From contig NC_080560.1 of the NCBI RefSeq assembly GCF_030253575.1, positions 40,037,001 to 40,101,000 of the forward strand: a stretch of 64,000 nucleotides of DNA, given 5' to 3'. Shown one piece after another: positions 1 to 16,100 of this stretch. The DNA is from Rhododendron vialii (lineage: Eukaryota > Streptophyta > Magnoliopsida > Ericales > Ericaceae). Numbering within the stretch: the stretch's first letter is position 1; each line of letters opens with the position of its first letter. The position numbers were made by a program, and so were the translations under genes. The notes below the pieces were generated by a model. That model was given only the letters and a program-made list of their open reading frames with translations, searched no databases and was not told where the DNA came from.

Positions 1-2280
1 CTTAAATCTTCAAATTTCATCACATTTACTGTTTAAGGGGATTCACGGGACATGCTCGTACAAAGATTATAACACTCTCACTCCTTTTTTTGTTTGGGCC
101 TTCTCACATTGGCCTGATGAATCATTTTCTGCAACTGCTTGCAACCAGGAAGAGCTGCAAAAGTGCAAAGTAAACTGCAGTCCGGTCTGTTTTTTTTTTT
201 CCTTCTCTTTATTTGCAATTGATTCAACATCGAAAACATAATCAAGACTCTTGATCCACAAATTTACTTTCCAGATTGGGTCAGAGCCACAACCTTTAAA
301 CAATTTCTAGCAAAGCAACTCCAAACAAAAAAAATTAGTAATAAAAGATGCTCATACTAAGATTTATTCAGCAATAAACTTGAGCAGTTGTAATCTTGCT
401 TTCTATAAGAATTTAGGGCCACCGACAGCGACTATCAAAAATAAGTGCCAATGACTAACTATGACAAACCTGTTCAGCATAAATCATTTGCAGAACAATA
501 AGTCCAAATTTAAGAGGAATTCGTAAGTACCAATACACCAGAAATAAGGGAAAGGTAATTGGACAACAAAGTCACATGTCCAAGTTTCCTATTCTAGGTG
601 AGTGGTGATCTTCCTCTTCCTCTCTTTTATTTGCTAATACCCTCAAGATCTCCCATCTGTTAAAGAAGACATTTTGTCCAAGTGATGCAGCGAAAACTCA
701 TCCGGTGCAGGAAGGAAAAAACTTGTGGTTCGGGATTCCTTTGTGCAGATGATTCACCTCAATCTAAGTTGCCGCTGGTCTGCAATATCACCACCACACA
801 AGAATAAGTCCAGACTTAATGCTTAAATAATCACTTACAGTCAGCAAAAACCACCTCATGCCTGATAACAGAAAAGCCAGATAGTAACCGAAGGATGGCA
901 TGACCTAGCAGCTAGCACTCTTTGCCACACACTAAACGTGGGAGAGTGTGGAGGGAGATCTCATAACCAAGTGTACAGACTCCCATAAGTATAACAGAAA
1001 AAAGGAGAGCTAAAAATGATCAAACTAAAAACTGAACATCACAAATTGTCCCTATGATTCCTCGAAGTATGGTAGGAGTATATGATAGAGGAAATTACAT
1101 CCGTACAAATTCTGGTGTTACTACCAGTCGAGATACTCCATAAGAAGATATAGAAAATTTTCAAGCACTACTTGGTAAGAAGTCTGAGATCTTTGTACAA
1201 GCCAAAAATATTGAACCAGATTATGTCCTTTCGCCAACCAATCTAATCGATAAGGATTGCAAAGATACAGAAAATACCAAAAGAGAACACACTGCACTGG
1301 ATTTGTTTTGACAGTCCAACCAATAGGCCGGAATTGTGATAGATTACTATCTCAGCTAAGATAACATATAATGACATAAATAGACTCATCGGTCATTCAC
1401 TTTAACAGTTATCATGAAAGTCGAATAAACATTACAAGGTCCAGATTCATACATAAATGTTTTCTTGTTATTTTTCTGTTCGAAACTAATCTTTGTCAAA
1501 TCACGCAAGTAAATCTAGGAAAACCATCACTCAGGCAAAAACGACTACCATATAAATCAACCATAGACCAAAAGAGAGAAGGGAATAAAATAAGATGCTA
1601 ACACTTTTGCTAAGTTAACACATAAGCTCATTGACTTTCCATCAAAGTAAATAGATTCTTCAAGTGCAGAGAAGCATATTCAAATTCCAATTGATAGATC
1701 TTTAGATTTTCAACATTTGAAAGAGGATTTACAATTTAGACTAATCATAATAAAAAAGGGGGTGTAATTTTGGCACTCCACTTTTAATTTTGTTTTCTCA
1801 CATAATCAAAACATAAAGTGGAGTGCCAAAATCAATTTCCTAAAGAAGATGGAACTGCAACTCATTTGCGAGAGATTATTCAATGCTTCTAGAGTAATGC
1901 TCCCTATTCCACTCTTCTCCGGCCGCTTGTTGATCTGGTCTCCGATCAGTGATGCTCTGGGTCGTTAGGTAGTGTGCGCGAGCGTGCATTACCGTTTTTG
2001 GGTAACAGCACTTTGTGTGTTCGGTTTTGGATTCGAGCTGATAGCTCAACATTGACATTCTTAGAACTAAAAAATCCTACAAATAGCCCCCCAAAAAATT
2101 TAAAACGGTGCCGATGGAAAACAGGGTGAAAATGATAGTAAAATAAGTATACAACATCAAAGACAAAAAATTGCTAACACTGGAGTGCACTCTCTCCTTC
2201 AAAGCTTCAACTGAGAAAAATACTCAAGAACACACCCTCATCCCAAAGTTGGAACTTAGTAAAACTAAAACATCTCCATA
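1..2280. other. Gene-poor stretch left of GS2; no assignable gene
   Basis: I see no recognisable protein family here on either strand. Two short open stretches read on the minus strand (67-303 and 1876-2058). The second is locally GC-richer and could be an exon or the start of a noncoding transcript running off the left edge, but it lacks a convincing splice site or family match. The rest is AT-rich and looks like intron or intergenic DNA. A perfect inverted repeat at 1768-1832 is listed separately. Confidence 0.5.
1768..1832. repeat. Perfect 18 bp inverted repeat (hairpin, MITE-like)
   Basis: Left arm 1768-1785 (ATTTTGGCACTCCACTTT) is the exact reverse complement of the right arm 1815-1832, separated by 29 bases. 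A transcript of either strand would fold to a short hairpin. The arm shares a 'TTTTGNCACTCC' core with an inverted-repeat element at about 23,702-23,902, so I take it for the remnant of a small MITE family rather than a microRNA gene. Confidence 0.7.
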
Positions 2281-2286
2281 GGGACC

Positions 2287-2292
2287 TTTATT
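2287..2292 (-). terminator. Polyadenylation signal of GS2
   Basis: On the minus strand AATAAA lies about 105 bases downstream of the GS2 stop codon, a normal distance for a plant 3' UTR. The cleavage site itself cannot be placed from sequence. Confidence 0.6.
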
Positions 2293-2395
2293 TACAATGG
2301 ATCTTCTCAGAAGATCTAAGAAAAAGAAAACAAATTCAAGAATCAACTTTCATGACCACGGGGCGGCATCCCCTCATTTTATGTCGAACTTCAGC

Positions 2396-6420
<4,025 letters not shown>

Positions 6421-7065
6421 ACTCACCTATCCCACTGGAAAATGAAAAGGTATCAATTAGGAAACTATTAGTAACTCATTAGAAGAAAGATAAAAATGAC
6501 CAACATCCAAAAGCAAGTTATTAATGAAACCAAGAAATTCAATTGTTTCTAGGAGAGGGAGAAGAATACAAACTCTACATTTGATATGTGCATCCTACCG
6601 ACATTTGTAGCCAATATTTATGTTCTTATACCATGATTTTATTCATTTTTCCTCCCTTAGGACCTTTATATACCAGCTGCCATGCAAGACCCAATAGGAA
6701 CGATTTAAGCTCCCCATCGTAGAGCTTTAGCATGGACCAAACTGTCCTTTTCATTTAACAAGATATTTGTTGCTAATTAACCCTTTGCCTTCTTTTTGCT
6801 ACCTCTATCCGTTCATGCATTGATGTTAGGTTAAGTTTTTTGTTTATTGTTTTAAATTTTTGTTACAGGAAAAAATCTGAAACAAAAATTGAAGCAACGC
6901 GTAAATACATAGTCGGTAACAGTAACCTTTTTAAAACCTGGTAACAATTTTTTGAAGCAATTTCCAAAACTTGCCAAAACAAGAAAGAAAAAAGTTGTTT
7001 CAGTTGACAATCCCTGACCACCACCTCACACCACCCTCGGGCCACTCCAGCAACAACTTCTTGCG

Positions 7066-7263
7066 ACCAGCCACCGCCTCCAGTTACTTCCTTTTGTGTA
7101 GCAATCACTTTGGTGACTCCCTTCTGCCAGCATCCCCTCCAACCACTCCATCTCTTGATTTCAAACCAGCCACCGCCTCCAGTTACTTCCTTTTGTGTAG
7201 CAATCACTTTGGTGACTCCCTTCTGCCAGCATCCCCTCCAACCACTCCATCTCTTGATTTCAA
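7066..7263. repeat. Tandem duplication, 2 x 99 bp
   Basis: Unit 7066-7164 is repeated almost without change at 7165-7263. Because 99 is a multiple of three it makes repetitive open frames on both strands (for example 6971-7273 plus and 6863-7303 minus) that are not genes. It lies in the presumed leader intron of GS2. Near-identity suggests a recent event. Confidence 0.95.
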
Positions 7264-7657
7264 AACAAGTTAAGCACATACTTGGGCAGTGGGCAACAAA
7301 CATGTATTTAACATGTTTATCAATAGAGAGAGAAAAAAAAAAGTAGAAATTTTTTGTTGTAAACAGAAAACGAAACCAAAAAAATGAACTCTACCAGGAA
7401 GAGCCGTTTAGAAATTACTCCAATATTTACTTTGAAAAAAAAAAAAGGAAAATTTATAGCAACAAGAATACTAGTTGAAAGATAATGATTTGTTTGGCTA
7501 CTAGTTTTTTTTTTTGCTAAGTTACTAATAGTTGGATGAACACAATCTATCCTGCTCATTTTACAACCCAATTAGACTATGGCATCATTTTATCTCTCTG
7601 ATGGTCATTTTTATCAAAACATCAGTGTTTACACTGTTCTAAAATCAATCCAACCTA

Positions 7658-7859
7658 CTCCCTCCATCCCGTTTTGTTAGTCCTTCAGTAAAAACGTGCA
7701 TTTTCTCGAGCAAAACAAACATATTTTTTGACTTTTTTTTCCAAAAAAAATTCTAACTGAGCTCTTTTGATTAGTGAAAAAACTTCTAAATATTAGCCAT
7801 AGAAGCTCCGAAAAATATAGGTTTTTGAAAAAGAGACCAACAAAAAAGGACGGAGAGAG
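7658..7859. mobile_element. Stowaway (Tc1/mariner) MITE
   Basis: Left terminus CTCCCTCCATCCCGTTTTG and right terminus GGACGGAGAGAG form inverted ends of the Stowaway type, flanked by TA on both sides (7656-7657 and 7860-7861). Length 202 bp, no coding capacity. Confidence 0.9.
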
Positions 7860-8126
7860 TACTATCAAGTGTATCAACTTTCACCTTCTTAGCCTCATCA
7901 CACTTAAATTCAGCACATAATTTCTATGCCAAGTGTTCCAATTATTTTTCAAGAATTGAACTCACAAGATCACTGCGTACAGCTACACAGTTGCTACGTC
8001 AACCTCTACAGTATATTTGACTAGATCAAGCACCAGTCAATGCAGTCATTCGGGAATTTTCACAAACCTATCGAAATTGATAATGTTAGAAACTGATACT
8101 AGTTGAAATTGTTAAAAAGGGTATAC

Positions 8127-8189
8127 CTTAGAACTGCCGGACTATGGCTACAAGAGCTACCTGAAACAAACTGGGTCTGAACTCCGAGG

Positions 8190-8227
<38 letters not shown>

Positions 8228-8330
8228 AACTGGCTATAATAGAGTATTTGAAAAGAGGGTTGACATGGGAATTGGATTCTTGGCTTTTCTTGGGTAGATA
8301 GGGCTATGCTTTGAGTGGAGGAAATTTTGT
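8127..8330 (-). promoter_or_regulatory. First leader exon and core promoter region of GS2
   Basis: The (GA)n run at about 8196-8226 reads as CT-rich leader on the sense strand, typical of plant initiator regions. About 10 bases upstream of it on the sense strand is a TATTATA-like box (8232-8240 in window coordinates). The transcription start is therefore inferred near 8205-8225. No light-regulatory element could be assigned with confidence. Confidence 0.4.
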
Positions 8331-8399
8331 GTTTGGTCTCTACATGGTTACCAACAGGCAAAGGTTTTAGGAGTTAACGAGTCCAAAAGTCTACTACTA

Positions 8400-11300
8400 T
8401 AATACTGTACTAACATTTTTTTTTCATTACAGCATTAAATATTATGCTTTGTAATTTATAACCTTTTGTGCTAATTCAAATGCCGGACCAGATGGCGCGC
8501 ACCTCGACTGATTCAATTCCTTCACTAAAATTAAAGCAAAAACAAATCAATTCAACTCACATGAAGAGGATTTAAAATGAATTTTGGAGTTAAATAAAAT
8601 CATAATCTTAATAATTTATAAGTCGACATGACATTACCGATGGTGGTTTATAGTTAAAGATTTGACAAAAAGATACTTCCTCCATCATTTTTTTAGAGTA
8701 TAGTATTTCATTCTAGGTTGTCTTTTAATAAGTGTCTGTTTTGTAAAGTCAGTGAGTAAAAGTTGGTACATTTTTTATTTTAGCCCTAAAAATAGATTTC
8801 ATTTAAAAAATTAGTGAGTAAAAATGTAATAATTGATGGAGTTCATTTTGTTTTTGTTTTTGTTTTTTTGTTTTTTTGTTTTTTGTGCATAAAACCCCTT
8901 AATTGTCATGATTTTGGGTTTTGGGTATCATTATTTGTAAATGAAATACCAAATTCAAAAACCAATAAAAATTGCATTCCAACGAGACTATACAAACATA
9001 TCACTTTACTAATTACTTCAATAATTGCTTAATTAGAATAGTAGTTGTAATAGTTTGAAGGATTGAACAGCTGGTTAACATGTGACTTGTGAGACATATC
9101 TACCTCGTAATCTCAAAGTTTAAAATTTCCCAAGTATCATCAACTCTTTCCGGGCCTACTCTATACACGACTTTGCTTCAACTTTAATTGAGTTTTTTTT
9201 AGTTAAAGGTGAGTTTAGTCTCCTAAAATTAGACGAGATGCGTAAATTGCACCGGTCAATAAAGAATAAAGAAGAATGTGGAGTTGTGTTGCCCACAAGG
9301 CTGGTGAAGTAGGGAAAAGTGCAGCTCTTTTTCCAGTATCCATTCAGTGAATGGGTGGTGAAGATCAAAGTGGACGATGTGCACTTTTGGGACCCACTGG
9401 ATAAGCTGTGGTGGATGCAGGTGCACATAATCAACTGGTTCCTCGTGACCGTTGATTTATGATCTAATGGTTGAGAGGAATGAGAGGTTCTATTCACAGA
9501 ATTCAATGAAGTTCTTCTGTTAGACCAAAAAACATATGCTTCTTCTTTCAAAAAAAAAAAAGAGCTTCTAAAAAAAAAAAAACATATTTAGACCTATTTT
9601 AGCAAAATAAGTCAAAGTGGTTTATTTGTTTGTTTTTATTAAAATTCACATTACTCATTTTACATTAAACTTTTGTGGATTATTGGATCAAAATTTTCGC
9701 TTTTAAATAATGTGTTGAGAATCTAACTTTTGTAAAATTTATTGTTCTAATCATGACTAAACACCTCCCAATAAAAGTGTGCAGAGATGGTAGATGGGGG
9801 TGAGACAATCCATTCTGTTCTTGCATCTAGTTCCATTGCATTACACCTTTTTTATGGGTCCAATGAGGGAATACTCATATACGAGCTGTCCATACAAAGC
9901 AATCAATGCTGATACGAATGCCTCTCTTAGCTTACTGCCCTTAGGCCATTCACAGTAGCATAATCAAAAAATGATAACTAAAAGTTGACACATCAGCTTT
10001 TGATTATTCACTAAAGAGGTTGTTAAGCTTAACAATGTTGAGCTTCACAATGGTCACTTCTAGTCCATAACCAAAATAAGGGTCCACTACAATTTCACAC
10101 TTTCTCCCCCTCTGTTTCCTGCCATTCACTTTCCTCAATTTATGTTTTTTTTGGCAAAAATATATCGATTCCATCTCTTAATTTTGGGAAAAAATCGGTG
10201 ACTTTCTTCCCTCCTATTATGAATTTTTTTGGGGGAAAAAAATTGAAACAGAAAAAAAGAGTGAAATACCTTAATCCGGCGATGATAGGTTGAATTGTAG
10301 ATAATCGAGAGATATGAGCTTTACTTTTTGAGGAAAAGAAAGAGAAATAGTTTGTGGGTTAAGTGACGAAAATATAGAGTAGGCGAAGAAGAGAAGAAAA
10401 AAATACCAATTGAAACACGCGTGTATACAAAATTTGGAACTAATTAACTTAAGTTGTGTGGAGTCCACAAATTTTGATTATTGAAAAAGGTTGTTAGTTT
10501 TGGTTATCCAAAGCCCAAAAATTGATTATTTTTAAGGATGTTGCTAAATTTGATTATACCATTGTGAGTCATCTTTTGTACCAACATTGTTAACTTTAAA
10601 AACAATTAACTTTTGATTATTCCACTGTGGATGGCCTTAGAAAGTAGTATAGTGATTCCTTCTCTTGTCAATAGGTAAATGCCAGAGTGAGTCTAGTCCG
10701 GCCTGACCAATCATAATGTGGTTTTCGGAACCCAACAAAAAACCTCCTACAATGGAGCGAACCCAGGGATCTTGCTGATTAATGGTCTGGATTTCAAGAG
10801 AACTAGACGAGTTTTTTTTTTTTTTTTCAAATTCAAACCATCCAAAATATTTTTGGCCAGTTCGAATGAGAGACAATACACATGCTGACCCCCGAATCCT
10901 CATTTGAAAAAAAGCCCTCTGATTTTTCATTTTAGCTTGGCTCAATATTTTAATGAAATAATAACATACTTTGCTGACATGAGAAAACATAGGAATCCAA
11001 TCTGTTTCCCAAAGCAGTTGTCAGCTCTGCTGTCAAAATCCACTTATTAATTATATTTTCTGTACACAATACACATTAAGAGACAACAATGCAAACACAT
11101 GAAGATCTAATCACAAATATGATAGGTTGCATGTACTTATCTGTGTGTCATATTATGATTTGCAATTAATTGAAGTTTGGAATGTCCACAATATTCGTCC
11201 TTAACAGCAATTTGAAGTACGTGGGCATGAGTTAGCCATGGGTCAAGCGGGGTCACTTGACCCTACTGACCTCCACATTTACCTCTCAAATTGGTTGATT

Positions 11301-12950
11301 TTTTACAATATGCAATGAATTTGACCCCATGGTTTTATTGAGATTGCCCCAAGTATGAAGCAATCCCACTACAACTAAAAATTTGCCCTTTTTTTTAACA
11401 CTAATAGATCAATAAATGTGGATATATAATTCCCATTCAATGCTTCTATACAGATTTTTCAATTAAGAATACACATTTGGAAACTTCTACGCATAATTCA
11501 TGAACATCGAGATGTTTTTAGCACAATATCACTTCCCTAAGAGCTGTCAATCACAATTTTCTTGTTGCAATACCTAATCAATCTTCGATTAGCAAACAAG
11601 AAGAAGATTAAGTATTGTTTTGGAATATTGACCCCACATTTGATTTTGGGTGTTTACACCAGCCCATCATTGATCTGGCGCTTGGACGGTGGGTGAAACA
11701 AAGACACGTTTATTTTTTAATTCCAATGTCAAAGGCATCTATCTGATACTCTCATAACTCATTTTCTCTTTGTTCCTTTCAACTGAACAGAGACTTGACA
11801 GTTGGATGATTCCCCTATTTTTGAATTAAATAGATTGGATTGCTATTGGGGAAATACTATATGGTGCCCCATATCAGGTGTGATTAACATATACTCCTAG
11901 CTTTTCTCTCTCTAATCCAAACATCTCTCTCTAAAAAATTGCAGCGCCCTCTCTTTCTTCTCCTCCCTCCCTTCCTTCTAGGATTTTCACCACCCTAGGC
12001 GACAGTGAGAGTGGAGAGCTCTCCCCACACTGTTGACCCTATAAATTTTTATCTACCCAAATTACTTTGTACCCTGTTCCATTGTACTTTAGGCCGTTGG
12101 ATCTAATGCAAACCTTAAAGGACAAGCATACAATAATCTTATCTAAAAGTCGAAAATGTAACACGGTCGGCCGTACAATACAATTTGGATACCTAAGAGT
12201 TTTATTTTTGCTATATTAGCCTTAAAATATTAGTAGTAGTTAGCAAGTTACCGCAACAAATCGACGTTTCTGCATGAACTAAAATATCAAACCTTTCCTA
12301 TGAGCACTAAACTCTGACCCCCTTCCATGGCCACTTGGGCTAGGTCAAGGACTCAAGGTCTAGGAGATTTGGCCTCCACATTGGGGAACTGGAGTTGTAA
12401 TTGCCAGGCAGACAACGACTTTGTTTTGGCCATTTTTTTTTGTCACAAGAACCAAAAGTCTACCAACATTCACACTTTTAAGGCTAAACTTACAATCGAT
12501 CTATCTCATTAGCATTTGGACTTCATCATTTTGATTATCGAAAAAGTTCACTTCATCAAGCACGTCAAAAATACTAATCACGCCAAAATTTATGTCTATA
12601 TAATGTGCATAAATGCACGATCAAAATACACTTATCCGCTCGAGGAGTTTTTTTTATAAATGTATTGTGATCATACACTTATCGACGTCTGATAAATATG
12701 AATTTTGACGCTGTTAATATTTTTGATGTGTGGTATTGAGTGAACGTTTACGATCGTCAAAGTGATGGATCTCATTTGCTAATGAGATACTCAGTAAATT
12801 CATTGTAAAGTTTGGTCGTAAAAATGGAAGCGTGAGTAAGCTTTTCCTTTAAAGAAACGCAAATGGGGACACACGACACCACATCGAACACCCAAAAAAA
12901 ATAAAAAGACCGGTCTTTCTTCGCATTTGCTTCTTCTTCGTCTTCTTCTT
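8400..12950. other. Intergenic region between GS2 and the hydrolase gene
   Basis: No gene is supported. Besides the Harbinger-like element listed separately, 9205-9260 has a worn copy of the SINE 3' word 'ATTAGTCGAGGTGCG'. A 131-codon open frame at 9156-9551 (minus) and a 117-codon one at 10637-10990 (minus) show no domain, no splice context and biased low-complexity content. Confidence 0.5.
9944..10635. mobile_element. Harbinger/Tourist-like nonautonomous element, 692 bp
   Basis: The termini GGCCATTCACAGTAGCATAA and, inverted, GGCCATCCACAGTGGAATAA are near-identical inverted repeats flanked by the trinucleotide TTA at 9941-9943 and 10636-10638. Three-base TTA duplications and GGCC-type termini are the mark of PIF/Harbinger MITEs. 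No transposase is encoded. Confidence 0.9.
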
Positions 12951-13134
12951 CTTCCTTCTTCTGTTTCAAAATTATTCATCACCCACCCAGTAATTCTTTC
13001 TTTTTCTCTTTCTCTCTCTACAATTTCTATATCTCTACAAACAAATACACATACATACATACACTCACCTATATGCAAATTGTTCCAACAACCTAGAAAA
13101 AAGAGAGAACAAGAACTCCATCATCTGAATCTTG

Positions 13135-16100
13135 ATGGAGCAACTCATTAACTTCATCATTCGACCCCCCAGGTACCCCCTCTCTCTCTCTGGTTTATAT
13201 GAACATGGGTATGTAAGAAATATTTGTATTAATAATCATTTACTCCATCGATTTGGGGATTTTCAAATTAGTATGTGTGTTTTCAAATTTGACGTTTTCT
13301 CCCAGATTGTTGACTACTTGAGTTGAATCCTATCATGGGTTTTGATTGTTTGGTTTGATTTTTTTTACCGTTTATTTAGGTTTATTGGGTTTCTTGAAAT
13401 TTGAAGCATCTGGGGTTTTGTGTGATCTCATACGGTTGGTTAGATTCAAATACCCTTTTTGTGTGATCTCATAGGGTATCTCTGTTTGTTGAATATTGGG
13501 TTTCAAATACTAAGCACTGATTGTGAAATGAAGTCATTTTCCCTGTTCGTATATGGTTGTTGAAGTATTTGATTAGGGTTTCTTGAGTTGGATGTATCTA
13601 TCATTCTCATGGACCTTGAGGATATACATCCCCTACTATCTAAATAGAAATTTGGTTTCGGTTTCTGCGGACTTTCAAATTTGCTGCCGCATTTTTTTCT
13701 TCTTCTTCTCCATTTTAAAAGTACTTGCATAGTGAAACTTGAATTTGTGCAGCTCTTGAAGTTGGGGCTTATAAAGTTGTAAGCAGTGTTCTAAAAGGCG
13801 GGATTAATTGCCGATTAATGGGCGATTAATCGGAAATTTCGGCTGACCGATGAGATTAATGGCTAAAAGGTTGAATTAGGCGGCTAGAAGATTAATCGGA
13901 CTTTGGCGGTGATTAATAGCCGCTTAATTAGTCGGCGTCTAGGCGGCGATAGGCGATTAATTGATTCATGGGCGATTAATCGGCTAATGGGCGATTAGGT
14001 GAGGTAAATCTGAATTTTTAGAAAATGAAGGGGGTAACTGTTATACTTATACCAGGTTATTTAGGGCTTTGAATTACTGTGTTAGGGCTCTCATTCGATC
14101 TGGGTCTGGGAAGAAACCTAGTCATCGCCTACTGCCGACGCCAGTACATCGACGATCGCCTCTCATCACCGACACCAGTCATCGCCGACGCTAGTCATCG
14201 CCGACGCCTTTCATCACCATTCACCGCTACTGCGCCTCATTATTGACTGCTGTAACTCTCGATCCCTCTCTCTTGATCCCCCTCTCTCTTTGTAATCTCT
14301 CTCTCTCTCTCTCTAATTTCTTGATCCCCCCTCTCTTTGCAGCGAGTAGTTTTTTTTTTTGACAAAATTTAACACTTGAGTCTGAGTAGCAGAGTAGTGT
14401 AGTATTGTAAATTTATGGTTTGGACCGTTTGGTGTAGGCCGTAGCCGTGTAGACCAGTAGATGTGTAGTAACTAGTAAGTATTGATGGTAGAGAAGATAT
14501 ATCACATCAACTAGAAAAACTGTGATTATTGATGGTAGGGAGGTTGTAGAATATTTAAAAAAAAAAACCCGACTAATTGCTAAAAGGCGATTAATGGCCG
14601 ATTAATAGGTCTCGAAGCTTGAAGGTGGTCGGCCGCCCGCCTAGCGCCGAGCGCTTTTTAGAACATTGGTTGTAAGTATAGGCACACCCATTGGTAGTAT
14701 GATATGGGTCTGCACTTAATTTGTTAAGTGATGCAGGGACCATTACTAACTTTGGTAGGTAGGGGACTAATGGTTGAAATCATAAGGTCCGTGTATCTTC
14801 GTTTTCTGTGATGGGCTTTTCCCCTTTGATTGTCGCATCCTTCTTGTACGGCGGTTTTATAACCAAGAACCAAAAGTCTACCAACACTGACACTCACACT
14901 TGTACGGCAGTTTTCTCTTTTGTGTTGGTAAATAATGACTACGTATGTTGTCAATAAGGTAAGCAATTTGGAACTAATTATAGCTAGCTTATACAATAAT
15001 TGTAGAAGTGCAGGTGCACGTTTTTGTCCTCTTATGTTAAGAAAATTATATATAGCACTTGATCATTATAGAGATGTTTTCAACCACCTTTACCTTACAT
15101 ATCATGCTGAGTTAATCCAAGAACTAAGTTTTCTAAGTGTGGTTTTGTTGCAGAGCTGAATATGATCCTAAAAATGATCTACTGGATGAAGAATTCATGC
15201 TGAGAGGGAAATGGTATCAACGGAAGGATGTGGAGGTTAGATGTAACTTTCGTTAGAAGTTTCAGCTATTTCTGTATCCTGCTTCTTTAAGCTATCTTTT
15301 GGGTTGTGGCCACGATGTAGACTGAATTTCTAACAAGTGTAGGATTACACTCACAATTTGTTTTTAAACCTAAGTTTTGAGGGTAAAATTCTTTTACTTT
15401 TCCTTCTATTTTATTGAAGACTGTAATAATTAAGCTCATCGTTGACTATGTACATAATATTGACATTCCTAACTGCTTTGGCCTATTTAACATCCTGCAG
15501 ATTGTAAACGGTCGCGGGGATGTATTACAATGTAGTCATTACATGCCGATTGTGCGACCGGAAGGAAAGGCTCTGCCTTGTGTAATCTACTGCCATGGAA
15601 ATAGGTTAGCAAATAACTATGGTTGAGTAGAGATTGCACTTCATTGATCATGTGTATACAAAGAGAAAGAAAACAAGAGATTTTATGTGTGTAAAAAGCA
15701 AGGATTTGAGGGTGTTGGCAAGGACGAGGATATTAAGGATCAAGGAGAGGTGGAAATATTTCCTTGAGAAACTGGTAAATGAAAAGCATTTAAAACACCT
15801 AGGATGAGAGGATTCTGATAGTCTTGTTCAAATTATTGCAAGATTGCCCTTCTTAGGTTATAAACGATATCAAGATATAACATGGAGTATTTAAAGCAGT
15901 GAAATAAATGTTCTAAATTGAAGGAGCCCCACTTCGCTAGACATTGTAGCATAGGTGGGTATTAAAATGGTAGTTAAACTTGTTTTGTCTTCATTTTACC
16001 AGTGGATGCAGGACAGATGCCAGTGAAGCAGCTATAATATTATTGCCTTCCAACATTACTGTTTTCACTCTTGATTTCTCGGGTTCTGGACTCTCTGGGG

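Larger units (their letters stand above)
6435..8126 (-). other. Intron in the 5' leader of GS2
   Basis: On the minus strand a donor AAG|GTATAC sits at 8127/8126 and an acceptor TTTCCAG|TGGG at 6435/6434, leaving a 14-base second leader exon (6434-6421) before the ATG. A leader intron fits the coding start lying far from the nearest promoter-like, CT-rich sequence. The 1.7 kb intron carries a 99 bp tandem duplication and a Stowaway MITE. Evidence is splice-site shape only. Confidence 0.55.

Noticed and set aside
1768..1832. MicroRNA precursor
   Set aside because: Perfect arms and a related element at 23,702-23,902 fit a MITE remnant better; no expression evidence.
6863..7303. 146-codon repetitive open frame (minus) and its plus-strand partner
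   Set aside because: Both arise from the 99 bp tandem duplication, a multiple of three; no domain or start context.
9156..9551. 131-codon open frame (minus)
   Set aside because: Overlaps a worn SINE fragment, has no domain and no splice or promoter context.
10637..10990. 117-codon open frame (minus)
   Set aside because: Contains a poly-Lys run from a T16 tract and begins just outside a Harbinger element; no family match.
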